Assembly: GCA_937915515.1 (NCBI GenBank)
Contig: CALGIK010000121.1
Coordinates: 1 to 8,438 of the forward strand
Length of the DNA stretch: 8,438 nucleotides
Direction of reading: 5' to 3'
DNA from: an uncultured Clostridia bacterium
Lineage (GTDB): Bacteria > Bacillota > Clostridia > Christensenellales > CAG-314
Position 1 is the stretch's first letter, and each line of letters begins with the position of its first letter. Below are positions 1-6,255 of the stretch, one piece after another. Made by a program: the position numbers and the translations under genes. A model generated the notes under the pieces. The model saw nothing but the letters and a program-made list of their open reading frames with translations, had not been told where the DNA came from and ran no database searches.

Positions 1-43
1 GTTTTGCCTGTTTAATCGTCGCACCCCCTAAAACAGGCAAAAC
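1..43. repeat. Perfect 13-bp inverted repeat at the window edge
   Basis: Bases 1-13 (GTTTTGCCTGTTT) are the exact reverse complement of bases 31-43, with a 17-base spacer. The right arm encodes the K-T-G-K-T part of the Rho P-loop, so it is the arm under coding constraint. The left arm encodes residues that do not fit the Rho family. It could be a chance RNA hairpin, but it could also be a fold-back artefact at an assembly end. Confidence 0.85.
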
Positions 44-758
44 CACCCTGCTCAAAAAAATAGCGCAATCCGTCACAAAAAGCTATGGAGACAAAATCAA
101 AGTTTTTATTTTGCTTATCGATGAACGCCCCGAAGAAGTTACCGACTTTAAGGAAAGCGTTCCTAACGCCGAAGTGGTTTTCAGCACTTTTGACCAAACG
201 CCCTTTCATCATACAGCCGTAGCCGAGATGCTTTTATCCAATTGTAAACACAGGGTCGAACAAGGTCAGGACGTGCTGATACTTCTCGACAGCATAACAC
301 GCTTAGCGCGCGCCTACAACAAAACGGCAGAGGTCAGCGGCCGTACTCTTTCAGGCGGATTGGATATTGCCGCTCTCGAAACGCCAAAAGCCTTTTTTGG
401 CTCGGCAAGGCGTGTCGTCACAGGCGGAAGTCTTACAATATTAGCTACGGCTCTTGTGGAAACCGGCAGCCGTATGGACGATATAATTTATGAGGAATTT
501 AAGGGCACCGGCAATATGGAAATACATTTGGACAGGGAATTATCCGACAGGCGTATTTTCCCCGCCATTGATTTGCGTAAAAGCAGTACCAGAAGAGAAG
601 AAATGCTTCTTTCGCAAAAAGAGCTTGAAGGGATGTGGCTTATTCGCCGTAAACTTAGTCGTTCCGACAATTTGGATGCTTGTTTGCAGCTTATGGATAT
701 GATTACCTGCACAGCCACCAATGACGAATTTATCGATACTTTAAAATTAGTAAAATAA
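1..758 (+). CDS. rho: Transcription termination factor Rho, C-terminal part (5' end outside window)
   Basis: Rho is a hexameric RNA-dependent ATPase that translocates along nascent RNA and releases it from RNA polymerase in the cytoplasm. The open frame begins at base 3 and gives about 251 residues, roughly the last 60% of a typical 419-residue Rho; the N-terminal RNA-binding domain lies upstream. Visible motifs in order: the P-loop APPKTGKT (about 24-47), the [11 protein letters not shown] segment with the catalytic Glu and Arg, Walker [16 protein letters not shown], the Q-loop region [10 protein letters not shown], the R-loop YEEFKGTGN, and the arginine-finger region STRREE. The residue aligned with E. 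coli Met219, near the bicyclomycin pocket, is Phe. The first residues (F-A-C before LIVAPP) differ from the usual G-Q-R-G and coincide with an inverted repeat at the window edge, so they may be unreliable. The gene ends with TAA and converges on potD. Confidence 0.97.
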   Translation, partial: FACLIVAPPKTGKTTLLKKIAQSVTKSYGDKIKVFILLIDERPEEVTDFKESVPNAEVVFSTFDQTPFHHTAVAEMLLSNCKHRVEQGQDVLILLDSITRLARAYNKTAEVSGRTLSGGLDIAALETPKAFFGSARRVVTGGSLTILATALVETGSRMDDIIYEEFKGTGNMEIHLDRELSDRRIFPAIDLRKSSTRREEMLLSQKELEGMWLIRRKLSRSDNLDACLQLMDMITCTATNDEFIDTLKLVK

Positions 759-800
759 AATTTAAGACAAAAAGTCTTTTCTTAAAAGTCATTTTGCTCC

Positions 801-841
801 TTAAATAACAGCCGCGGCAATTTGCAGCGGCTGTTATTTAA
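801..841. terminator. Bidirectional hairpin terminator between convergent rho and potD
   Basis: Bases 801-815 and 827-841 form a perfect 15-bp stem (outer part A/T, inner core CAGCCGC/GCGGCTG) around an 11-base loop, which can itself close with GCA/TGC. The A/T outer arms supply T-rich stretches on either strand (TTATTTAA), which fits a shared terminator for rho (+) and the pot operon (-). It sits 42 bases after the rho stop and 42 bases after the potD stop. The downstream U-tracts are short and imperfect. A second, weak AAGAC/GTCTT hairpin at 764-778, followed by TT, lies just after rho. Confidence 0.8.
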
Positions 842-883
842 AATCTATGAAGTTGTATATATTTTTAAATCAATTACAAAAAG

Positions 884-2227
884 CTATTTCTTTTTTATTA
901 CTTTGCGTTTTGTGTTTCTTAAAGTGTAAATTACCGCAAAAGTTATCATCACGGCGCCTAAAACAATAAGGATTATCCAAAGCGCCGTTAAGTTAGTATC
1001 GCTGCCTTTTATTCCTTCCCACATGGATACGACTTGAGTGTTATTAGTACCAAAATCCTTCATAACCCCTAAATTAACGTCAGCGTAATTAGGATAGCGT
1101 ACTTCGTCGGCAAAAAACTCTTGGGCGTTGTATTCAGCTTCTTCTAACAAAGAAACAACATCTTGATTTTCTGCCAAAACATCCTTGTCAACAGCGCTTG
1201 TATAACATATTTCAATCATATTTTTAACGGCTGTTTCGGGCTGATTTAAAAATTCGATAAAGGCTCTTGCGGCAGCTCTGTTTTGTGCGCAAGTAGGGAT
1301 GACCCAACCGTCAAACCATATATTGCCGCCTGTTTCGGGCACAAAATATTCTAAATTGACTCCGCTTAATTCGGCTTCTTCTATAGCGTACATAGCGTCG
1401 CCAGACCAAGCAAGGTCCACGAGCACTTTCCCCGAAATCATTTCCTGCTTGCCAAAATCTACCTCATAACCCTTCAGTTTAGATTTTTGTTGTTTTAAAA
1501 CGGCGTCAACTGCGCTGAGTAAGGTAGGGGAAGTATCATTAATTAATTCCTGCACGGATTTTGTTTCGTAACCGGCAGGCAAATTGCCTTTTTCTTTTAG
1601 GTATAAAACTGCCGCCGCATAACTGTCACGGATACTGTCCTTCATATATATTTTGCCGTTTAGAGCGGGATTGTTGTTTTCGTTCCAAAGTAATCCCCAA
1701 CCGCAAGCCAAATCGTCCTCTGTCACTATGTCGGCATTATACAAGATGCCTAAGGTCCCCATCATATAAGGCACATAATAATCATTTATATTTGCCACTT
1801 CGCCCGTTTCGCTTGCAAACAGATTGCCTACCTTGCTGTAAATTTCCTGATTGATGTTATCTAAGGTGCTTATCGGTTCTTCGTCCTGTAAGGTTATTTT
1901 TTGCAGCAAGTTGTTAACAAGTAATTTTTGAATGGCGTATTCGCTGGGGCATATCACGTCCACAACGGTATTGCTGTTTATTAATTTGCTCAGCATCGTT
2001 TCGTTGGTGTCAAAGGTAGTGTATCTTACCTTAACCGTTTTGCCTGTCTTTTTTAAGTAGTAATCGTTAAAATCGACTTGCAGGTCTTGTTTGCTGTAAA
2101 TGTAATCTTCCCAGTTGTAGATAATCAGGGTTTCGTCATAACGTGTACATCCCGCAAACAGCACACCCATTACAACAAAAATCATTGTGAGGGCGACAAA
2201 TAGACATACTGTTTTAAATTTTTTCAT
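884..2227 (-). CDS. potD: Spermidine/putrescine-binding lipoprotein PotD, with C-terminal membrane helix
   Basis: This is the substrate-binding subunit of the PotABCD polyamine importer. It captures polyamine outside the membrane and passes it to PotB/PotC. Residues 1-26 are a lipoprotein signal peptide (basic MKKFK, hydrophobic core, lipobox L-F-A-G-C with Cys27 as the lipidated residue). The mature domain starts with LIIYNWEDYI, matching the PotD ligand strand. By alignment from memory with E. coli PotD, the polyamine-pocket residues are kept: Trp39 and Tyr42, Ser95/Tyr97 (PSEY), Trp274, and Trp304/Asp306 (IWFDGW). The protein has 447 residues against about 350 in E. coli. It ends in a hydrophobic segment (about 415-435) followed by a Lys/Arg-rich tail, which is unusual for PotD. 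The ATG overlaps the end of potC by 14 bases and has AAAGGAG seven bases upstream. The stop is UAG. Family assignment is firm; ligand preference is not provable here. Confidence 0.95.
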   Translation of the reverse strand: MKKFKTVCLFVALTMIFVVMGVLFAGCTRYDETLIIYNWEDYIYSKQDLQVDFNDYYLKKTGKTVKVRYTTFDTNETMLSKLINSNTVVDVICPSEYAIQKLLVNNLLQKITLQDEEPISTLDNINQEIYSKVGNLFASETGEVANINDYYVPYMMGTLGILYNADIVTEDDLACGWGLLWNENNNPALNGKIYMKDSIRDSYAAAVLYLKEKGNLPAGYETKSVQELINDTSPTLLSAVDAVLKQQKSKLKGYEVDFGKQEMISGKVLVDLAWSGDAMYAIEEAELSGVNLEYFVPETGGNIWFDGWVIPTCAQNRAAARAFIEFLNQPETAVKNMIEICYTSAVDKDVLAENQDVVSLLEEAEYNAQEFFADEVRYPNYADVNLGVMKDFGTNNTQVVSMWEGIKGSDTNLTALWIILIVLGAVMITFAVIYTLRNTKRKVIKKK

Positions 2228-3032
2228 TTTTATTCTCCTTTAAACTAGACTTTTTTAAATTAATAACCAACAATATTGTCAGTATTAAGACAAAAATTAT
2301 ACTGAAAACCGCAAACCAAAAGGGTTCCATGCCTTTTCGGTGTGCATCGCCGTAAATAAAGGTCGATAGTGTTTCGATACCTGTATTGCCTTTATTTATT
2401 TGAGTAATAATAAAATCATCCATTGATAAGGTAAAACTCAATACAAAACCGCTAATTATCCCCGGCTTTAAAATAGGCAGCATGACTTTTGTAAGCGCTT
2501 TGTTGGGGTTAGCGCCAAGGTCAAGCGCCGCCTCATAAATATTGGGGTCCATTTGCGTGAGCTGAGGCATTACGTTAAGCACAACATAAGGGGTGCAAAA
2601 AGCGATATGCGCTAATGTCAGCCTAAGATATCCTTCGGGAAAAGCAAAGGTGCTGAAAAAGACCATAAAAGATACCGCCATAACTATCTCGCTGTTTATT
2701 ACCGGCAGTTGATTAATATTTTTGACGGCTCTGCGTGTACGCTTACTCAAATTAAAAATTCCTATTGCCGAAAAAGTCCCTAAAACTGTGCTGACGGTAG
2801 CGGCGATTACGGCAATAAAAGCTGTGTTACCGATAGCGTTCCACAAGTCTATACTTTTGCTGCTTGTAAATATCGACGTATACGCTTCAAAACTGAAACC
2901 GTTTTTGAATGTAAACAGGTCGGTATTAAAAAACGAAAAGATTATTATACACAATACGGGTGCATACAAAAACAATAAGATAAGAGCAAGGTATAGTTTG
3001 CTAAAAACCTTAATAAAATTCTTTTTTACCAT
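2214..3032 (-). CDS. potC: Spermidine/putrescine ABC transporter permease PotC
   Basis: This is one of the two membrane subunits that form the polyamine channel with PotB. The 272 residues show about six hydrophobic segments, starting with LYLALILLFLYAPVLCIIIFS (about 13-33). The cytoplasmic EAA loop (EAALDLGANPNKAL, then LPILKPGI, about 157-182) docks into the ATPase. Length and the conserved SMDDFIIT stretch (about 203-210) match PotC rather than PotB. The start is ATG with AAGGAGG five bases upstream, and it overlaps the potB stop by seven bases (ATGGTAA), which suggests coupled translation. The C-terminus is a short Lys-rich cytoplasmic tail. It ends with TAA inside the beginning of potD. 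Confidence 0.95.
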   Translation of the reverse strand: MVKKNFIKVFSKLYLALILLFLYAPVLCIIIFSFFNTDLFTFKNGFSFEAYTSIFTSSKSIDLWNAIGNTAFIAVIAATVSTVLGTFSAIGIFNLSKRTRRAVKNINQLPVINSEIVMAVSFMVFFSTFAFPEGYLRLTLAHIAFCTPYVVLNVMPQLTQMDPNIYEAALDLGANPNKALTKVMLPILKPGIISGFVLSFTLSMDDFIITQINKGNTGIETLSTFIYGDAHRKGMEPFWFAVFSIIFVLILTILLVINLKKSSLKENKNEKI

Positions 3033-3874
3033 AGATTCCTCCTTGCCTCGTCAACTGTTTTACCTTGAAATTTGTTTATCAGCCCATTGCTTATTAAAAC
3101 AAATAGAAGCATTATGATACTCATGACACTTCCCACTCCGTACATATCTTGACTAAATTTTAAGTTTATGCTGTCGCCGAATAACAATATCTGATTGTTT
3201 GATAAAAGTTCGCTTATGGCAAAGGTGCTGATAGTAGGCACAAAAACCATAGTTATTCCGCTTATTATACCGGGCAAAGATAAGGGCAACGTAATGTTTA
3301 AAAAGCTTGTGATGCTGTCGGCGCCAAGGTCTTGCGCCGCTTCGCTGTAGCTTTTGTCTATGCTCGATAATGTCGTATGAAGAGGCAAAATCATAAAAGG
3401 CAGATAATTGTAAACCATACCAAAAATTACCGTTCCCATGCCTAACTTTACGCCCAAGCTTTCGAATATGGTTTTTGTTGCGAGGGTGCGTATCAAAAAG
3501 TTTACCCACATAGGCAAGACAAACAGCAAGACCAGCACTTTGCCGCTGTCCATTTTTGAGAGAATGTAGGCGACGGGATAACCGATAACAATACAAAGCA
3601 CTGTGGTTACAAAACCCACCAACAGGCTATCGCTGAGCGTCGATAATGAGGTGCTTTCGGTAAAAAAATTAACAAAATTTTGAAGCGAGAATGTGCCGTT
3701 TACCAAAAAAGCATTTATAAGTATGAGTAAAAGGGGCGCAATAACAAACAGCGTCAAAAATGCAATATAAGGATAGCTGAAAACCTTGCGGTTTAACATA
3801 AACAGCTTTTTTAATTTTTTACCTTTTTGATTTTTGTTTTGATATTTAGCGTTTAAAACTATCTTTTTAGCCAT
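3026..3874 (-). CDS. potB: Spermidine/putrescine ABC transporter permease PotB
   Basis: This is the second membrane subunit of the polyamine importer. With the chosen start it has 282 residues: a Lys-rich cytoplasmic N-terminus (about 1-30), then about six hydrophobic segments beginning near YPYIAFLTLFVIAPLLL. The EAA loop (SEAAQDLGADSITSF, then LPLSLPGI, about 177-203) is the ATPase contact. FGMVYNYLPFMILPL (about 151-165) is typical of PotB. An in-frame TTG lies one codon upstream, but the ATG at 3874 is preferred because GGAGG sits six bases before it. The ATG overlaps the end of potA by eight bases (ATGGCTAA), so its translation probably depends on ribosomes finishing potA. The UAG inside potA could therefore lower PotB output unless ribosomes reinitiate. 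Confidence 0.94.
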   Translation of the reverse strand: MAKKIVLNAKYQNKNQKGKKLKKLFMLNRKVFSYPYIAFLTLFVIAPLLLILINAFLVNGTFSLQNFVNFFTESTSLSTLSDSLLVGFVTTVLCIVIGYPVAYILSKMDSGKVLVLLFVLPMWVNFLIRTLATKTIFESLGVKLGMGTVIFGMVYNYLPFMILPLHTTLSSIDKSYSEAAQDLGADSITSFLNITLPLSLPGIISGITMVFVPTISTFAISELLSNNQILLFGDSINLKFSQDMYGVGSVMSIIMLLFVLISNGLINKFQGKTVDEARRNLW

Positions 3875-4757
3875 CAACAGCCTCCGCAGTAGTTTTAATT
3901 TCGGAAATAAGAATTTTTTCCGGTTTAACCGAAAGTCCTACTCTGTCATCAACAAGCCAGTCGTCTTCGGTATCCACAAAAAAATCATAGCCTTCGTCGG
4001 TGCGGATAATGCATTGATAATAGCTTCCTTTATAGATGCTTGTAATTACCGTGCCTCCTATTATACCGTCGTTTTCGTCGTCAAAAACAATAACGTCATC
4101 AAAATCAATTTTTACGTTTACAGGCGTGCCTTTTTGCAAGTTGCTGACACAGGGAAATTCCGTTCCGCAAATATAAACAGAATTTTCGTCCGCCATCTCC
4201 GTCACAATTTCGTTTATAATGCGGTTTTTGTGCATTATATGAAAATCAAAGGGCTTAATATATAAACCGATAAGATCGCCGGTTTTTATATTGGTTTGAT
4301 TGCTGTGTGCAAGTATTTCACTGTGTTCGTCGTCTGTTGTTTCGGCAGTTATCTGAAAATGGTCGCCCTTAAATACTGCGCTTGTTACAACTGCACTAAA
4401 CAAATTTTTTGGGTCGTCTATAGACAAAATTTCTACGTCTTCGGGGCGTATAATAATATCTACCGGCTCGTTGCGTTTAAATCCTTTGTCCACGCACTCA
4501 ACTTCACGGTTTAATACTTCAACAAAAAAATCTCTTTTCATGACGCCGCTGTAAATATTGCTTTCGCCGATAAAATCGGCGACAAAAGCGTTTGCAGGCT
4601 CGTCGTATATCTTTTTTGGGGAGGCTATCTGCTGAATAATTCCGTCACGCATTATTACGATGGTGTCGCTCATAGTCAACGCTTCTTCCTGATCGTGCGT
4701 AACATAAATAAAGGTAATGCCTAATCTGCTATGCATTTGCATAAGCTCTATTTGCAT
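3867..4757 (-). CDS. potA: PotA, 3' part: ABC H-loop end plus two TOBE-like units (downstream of in-frame UAG)
   Basis: This is the continuation of the polyamine-transport ATPase after the UAG at 4761-4763. It opens with MQIELMQMHSRLGITF and then the switch His in YVTHDQEEALTMSD (residue 21 here), which exactly completes the ABC domain begun upstream. After the usual linker (DEPANAFVADFIGESN, about 52-67) comes a TOBE-type region with IIIRPEDVEIL (101-111), VFKGDHFQITAET and GLYIKPFDFHIM. A second, similar unit follows: VNVKIDFDDVIVF, IYKGSYYQCIIRT, VGLSVKPEKILI (about 213-284). The extra unit makes the protein much longer than usual PotA (full frame 496 residues, against 378 in E. coli). Alone, this piece has no Walker A and could not bind ATP normally. 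An ATG lies two codons after the UAG but has no well-spaced ribosome site. The TAA stop overlaps potB. Confidence 0.85.
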   Translation of the reverse strand: MQIELMQMHSRLGITFIYVTHDQEEALTMSDTIVIMRDGIIQQIASPKKIYDEPANAFVADFIGESNIYSGVMKRDFFVEVLNREVECVDKGFKRNEPVDIIIRPEDVEILSIDDPKNLFSAVVTSAVFKGDHFQITAETTDDEHSEILAHSNQTNIKTGDLIGLYIKPFDFHIMHKNRIINEIVTEMADENSVYICGTEFPCVSNLQKGTPVNVKIDFDDVIVFDDENDGIIGGTVITSIYKGSYYQCIIRTDEGYDFFVDTEDDWLVDDRVGLSVKPEKILISEIKTTAEAVDG

Positions 4758-4760
4758 ATC

Positions 4761-4763
4761 CTA
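4761..4763 (-). other. potA: In-frame UAG codon interrupting potA
   Basis: On the minus strand the codons read CTG AAA ATG CGT TAG GAT ATG CAA, i.e. L-K-M-R-stop-D-M-Q. In PotA relatives this position usually carries Lys (E. coli ...YKLRKQMQ...), and AAG to TAG is a single change. The same reading frame continues for 297 further codons with full conservation, so this is a nonsense codon and not a frameshift. Whether it is a sequence error, a recent mutation or a decoded codon cannot be told from the window. Confidence 0.93.
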
Positions 4764-5357
4764 ACGCATTTTCAGGTCAAGTGCGCCTAAAGGTTCGTCC
4801 AACAGTAAAATCTCAGGTTCGTTAACAAGCGCTCGTGCTATTGCCACACGCTGCATCTGTCCTCCCGAAAGGCTGTTGACGTTACGGTGACCGTAATCTT
4901 CCAAGTCTACCATTTTAAGCGCATTTTTTACCTTAACGGAAATTTCCTCTTTTGTAAGTTTTCTGAATGTTTGCACCGTATCGCCGTTTTTGTCAACGTA
5001 TTCTGCATCGGGGACAAATTTCATCTTCAGTCCGAAAGCCACATTATTGTATACATTAAGGTGGGGAAAAAGCGCGTATCTCTGAAAAACGGTATTTAAA
5101 GCGCGTTTATACGGAGGAAGACGTGTTATATCCTCTCCGTTAAACAGTATCTGTCCTCCGCCTTCGTCGGGCATTTCAAAACCGGCAATTAGTCTTAAAG
5201 TAGTGGTTTTTCCGCAGCCGGAAGGACCCAGCAGCGTTACAAATTCACCTTTTTTGATATTAAGGCTCATGTTGCGTACAGCTTTTTTTCCGTCTTCAAA
5301 AGTTTTGGTCACGTTTTTGAGCTGTAAAATGTCAACCTTGTTGTTTGCGTTATTCAT
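4761..5357 (-). CDS. potA: PotA, 5' part: nucleotide-binding domain up to in-frame UAG
   Basis: This is the ATPase subunit of the polyamine importer, present up to a premature UAG (198 residues). All N-terminal ABC motifs are intact: Walker A GPSGCGKT (44-51), Q-loop [10 protein letters not shown] (90-99), signature LSGGQMQR (163-170), Walker B LLLLDEP (184-189 region) and D-loop GALD (191-194). Relative to E. coli PotA there is an insertion of roughly 20 residues after FGLKMK (about 113-133). The H-loop lies beyond the UAG, so this fragment alone should not hydrolyse ATP normally. The chosen ATG (5357) has AGAGGT four bases upstream. An earlier in-frame ATG at 5393 would overlap the regulator by 28 bases and lacks a ribosome site. 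The Shine-Dalgarno contains the stop codon of the upstream regulator, so the two genes are probably coupled. Confidence 0.88.
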   Translation of the reverse strand: MNNANNKVDILQLKNVTKTFEDGKKAVRNMSLNIKKGEFVTLLGPSGCGKTTTLRLIAGFEMPDEGGGQILFNGEDITRLPPYKRALNTVFQRYALFPHLNVYNNVAFGLKMKFVPDAEYVDKNGDTVQTFRKLTKEEISVKVKNALKMVDLEDYGHRNVNSLSGGQMQRVAIARALVNEPEILLLDEPLGALDLKMR

Positions 5358-5361
5358 ATGT

Positions 5362-5367
5362 ACCTCT
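5362..5367 (-). promoter_or_regulatory. Ribosome binding site deciding the potA start
   Basis: AGAGGT on the minus strand lies four bases before the ATG at 5357. It overlaps the UAG stop of the regulator gene (5366-5368). It supports starting PotA at MNNANNKVD rather than at the upstream ATG (5393). Confidence 0.75.
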
Positions 5368-5899
5368 AAAAATTCGGCGGACTTGATATCCATAGTATTT
5401 TTGCCGTTTTGGCGCCCTTATTAATCATATAATGAGTTTTTTCACTTTTAAAATAAAAACTGTCGCCCTTAGAACATTTGTAAGTGTTTTTTCCCACTAC
5501 AACAGTAATTTTACCTTCTAAAACATATCCAAACTCCTCACCTTCGTGAGGCACGTCAGGGTCGGTAGAACAGTCGGGCTTGATTTCAGCCAGAATCGGC
5601 TCCATCTCGTTTATTGTGCTGTTTGAGATTAACCAGGTTGTGCTGTATCCTTCATTTTGCTTGACACAGACGTTTTCCGCCTTAAAAACCACTTCGGGAG
5701 GGCAGTCCTCGCTAAACAAATCGGACAAAGATGCACCCAGAGCATTAACGATGTCTTCTAATGTCGCTATACTCGGGTTGGTATTGTCGTTTTCGAGCTG
5801 ACTGATATAACCTTTTGTCAATTCGCAACGGTCCGCCAATTCCTCCTGTGTCAAAGCCGCTTTTTGCCTAAATTGTTTAATTTTGCCGCCGATTTTCAT
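5366..5899 (-). CDS. XRE-family HTH plus cupin regulator of the polyamine operon (PuuR-like)
   Basis: This is a predicted DNA-binding regulator of 177 residues. Residues about 6-62 form an XRE helix-turn-helix ([41 protein letters not shown] in outline; key stretch TQEELA...TKGYISQLE). A linker follows, then a C-terminal cupin barrel from about 105 to 172, with [16 protein letters not shown] and the [18 protein letters not shown] strand. This architecture is shared with PuuR and with regulators that precede pot operons in Clostridia, so it probably senses a polyamine or related small molecule. It is the first gene of the operon, which fits autoregulation. The start ATG has GAGG five bases upstream (ACGAGGTATAAATG). 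It ends with UAG eight bases before the potA start. The ligand and the direction of control are inference. Confidence 0.88.
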   Translation of the reverse strand: MKIGGKIKQFRQKAALTQEELADRCELTKGYISQLENDNTNPSIATLEDIVNALGASLSDLFSEDCPPEVVFKAENVCVKQNEGYSTTWLISNSTINEMEPILAEIKPDCSTDPDVPHEGEEFGYVLEGKITVVVGKNTYKCSKGDSFYFKSEKTHYMINKGAKTAKILWISSPPNF

Positions 5900-5923
5900 T
5901 TATACCTCGTAAATTTTTAAAAA

Positions 5924-5962
5924 GTTTAGCCACAGTAAACTTTTGGTTAATTAATACTAAAC
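5924..5962. promoter_or_regulatory. Candidate operator for the XRE-cupin regulator
   Basis: A 17-base dyad, GTTTA-N7-TAAAC, occupies 5924-5940, and another CTAAAC half-site lies at 5957-5962, pairing with GTTTAG at 5924-5929. The sites fall just downstream of the predicted pot transcription start and before the regulator's ribosome site, where a bound protein could block the transcript. Assignment to this regulator rests on position alone. Confidence 0.4.
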
Positions 5963-5970
5963 AAAAAATA

Positions 5971-5998
5971 ATTATATATAAATGTATCATTTTGTCAA
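5971..5998 (-). promoter_or_regulatory. Consensus sigma-A promoter for the pot operon
   Basis: On the minus strand, TTGACA (5998-5993) and TATAAT (5976-5971) are both perfect consensus hexamers with a 16-base spacer. Transcription would start near 5964, giving a leader of about 65 bases before the regulator ATG at 5899. The strong match suggests that expression is held down by a repressor. Confidence 0.85.
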
Positions 5999-6202
5999 TC
6001 ATTTTAACGTAATTTTTTTAAAAAAGCCAAATTTTTATTAGGGAAAATGCAAAAGAGAGGTTAAGCTGTTTTACCAAAACCAAACTTATAACTTTTTTGG
6101 CCTATCGAGAAAATCATTTAAAATAAAAGCCTTTGTGCTTAAATTGATTTTATCAAAAATATTGATTATTAAAAAAAAACAAAATATTTTTTTATCAAAT
6201 TA

Positions 6203-6231
6203 TTGACGATTTAAAAAAATAGGTTTATGAT
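6203..6231 (+). promoter_or_regulatory. Sigma-A promoter for the FliB-like gene
   Basis: TTGACG (6203-6208) and TATGAT (6226-6231) are separated by 17 bases, each one base off consensus. The start would fall near 6238, giving a short leader of about 18 bases that carries AAAGG (6247-6251) four bases before the ATG. Confidence 0.78.
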
Positions 6232-6255
6232 ACAAAATCATTAAATAAAGGTTAT

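Larger units (their letters stand above)
5900..6255. other. AT-rich divergent intergenic region with two outward promoters
   Basis: This 356-base gap separates the pot operon (leftward) from the FliB-like gene (rightward). It holds the pot promoter and candidate operator (5924-5998) at one end and the rightward promoter (6203-6231) at the other. Between them are A/T runs, the pair GCCAAA (6026-6031) and TTTTGGC (6095-6101), which could close a long weak loop, and repeated TTGAT/ATCAA half-sites from 6144 to 6198. The only small frame starting at an ATG that I checked, 5982-6041 (+, 19 codons), has no ribosome site. I see no supported small RNA or peptide gene. Confidence 0.7.

Noticed and set aside
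764..783. Rho-independent terminator directly after rho
   Set aside because: The AAGAC/GTCTT stem is only five weak base pairs; the 15-bp hairpin at 801-841 is a far better candidate.
2722..3117. Plus-strand open frame of 131 codons opposite potC and potB
   Set aside because: It is antisense to two clearly conserved permease genes, has no family resemblance, and fits a shadow frame.
4761..4763. Genome-wide reassignment of UAG to an amino acid
   Set aside because: UAG also ends potD (884-886) and the XRE-cupin regulator (5366-5368) at sensible C-termini. Reading through potD would run into the terminator region, so UAG acts as a normal stop here.
5358..5393. Longer PotA start at the ATG at 5393
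   Set aside because: It overlaps the regulator by 28 bases, has no Shine-Dalgarno, and adds residues not expected before the ABC domain.
5982..6041. Small peptide of 19 codons in the intergenic region
   Set aside because: It has no ribosome site and its composition simply reflects A/T-rich DNA.
6144..6156. FNR-type box (TTGAT-N4-ATCAA)
   Set aside because: The spacer is three bases, not four, and the surrounding DNA is very AT-rich.
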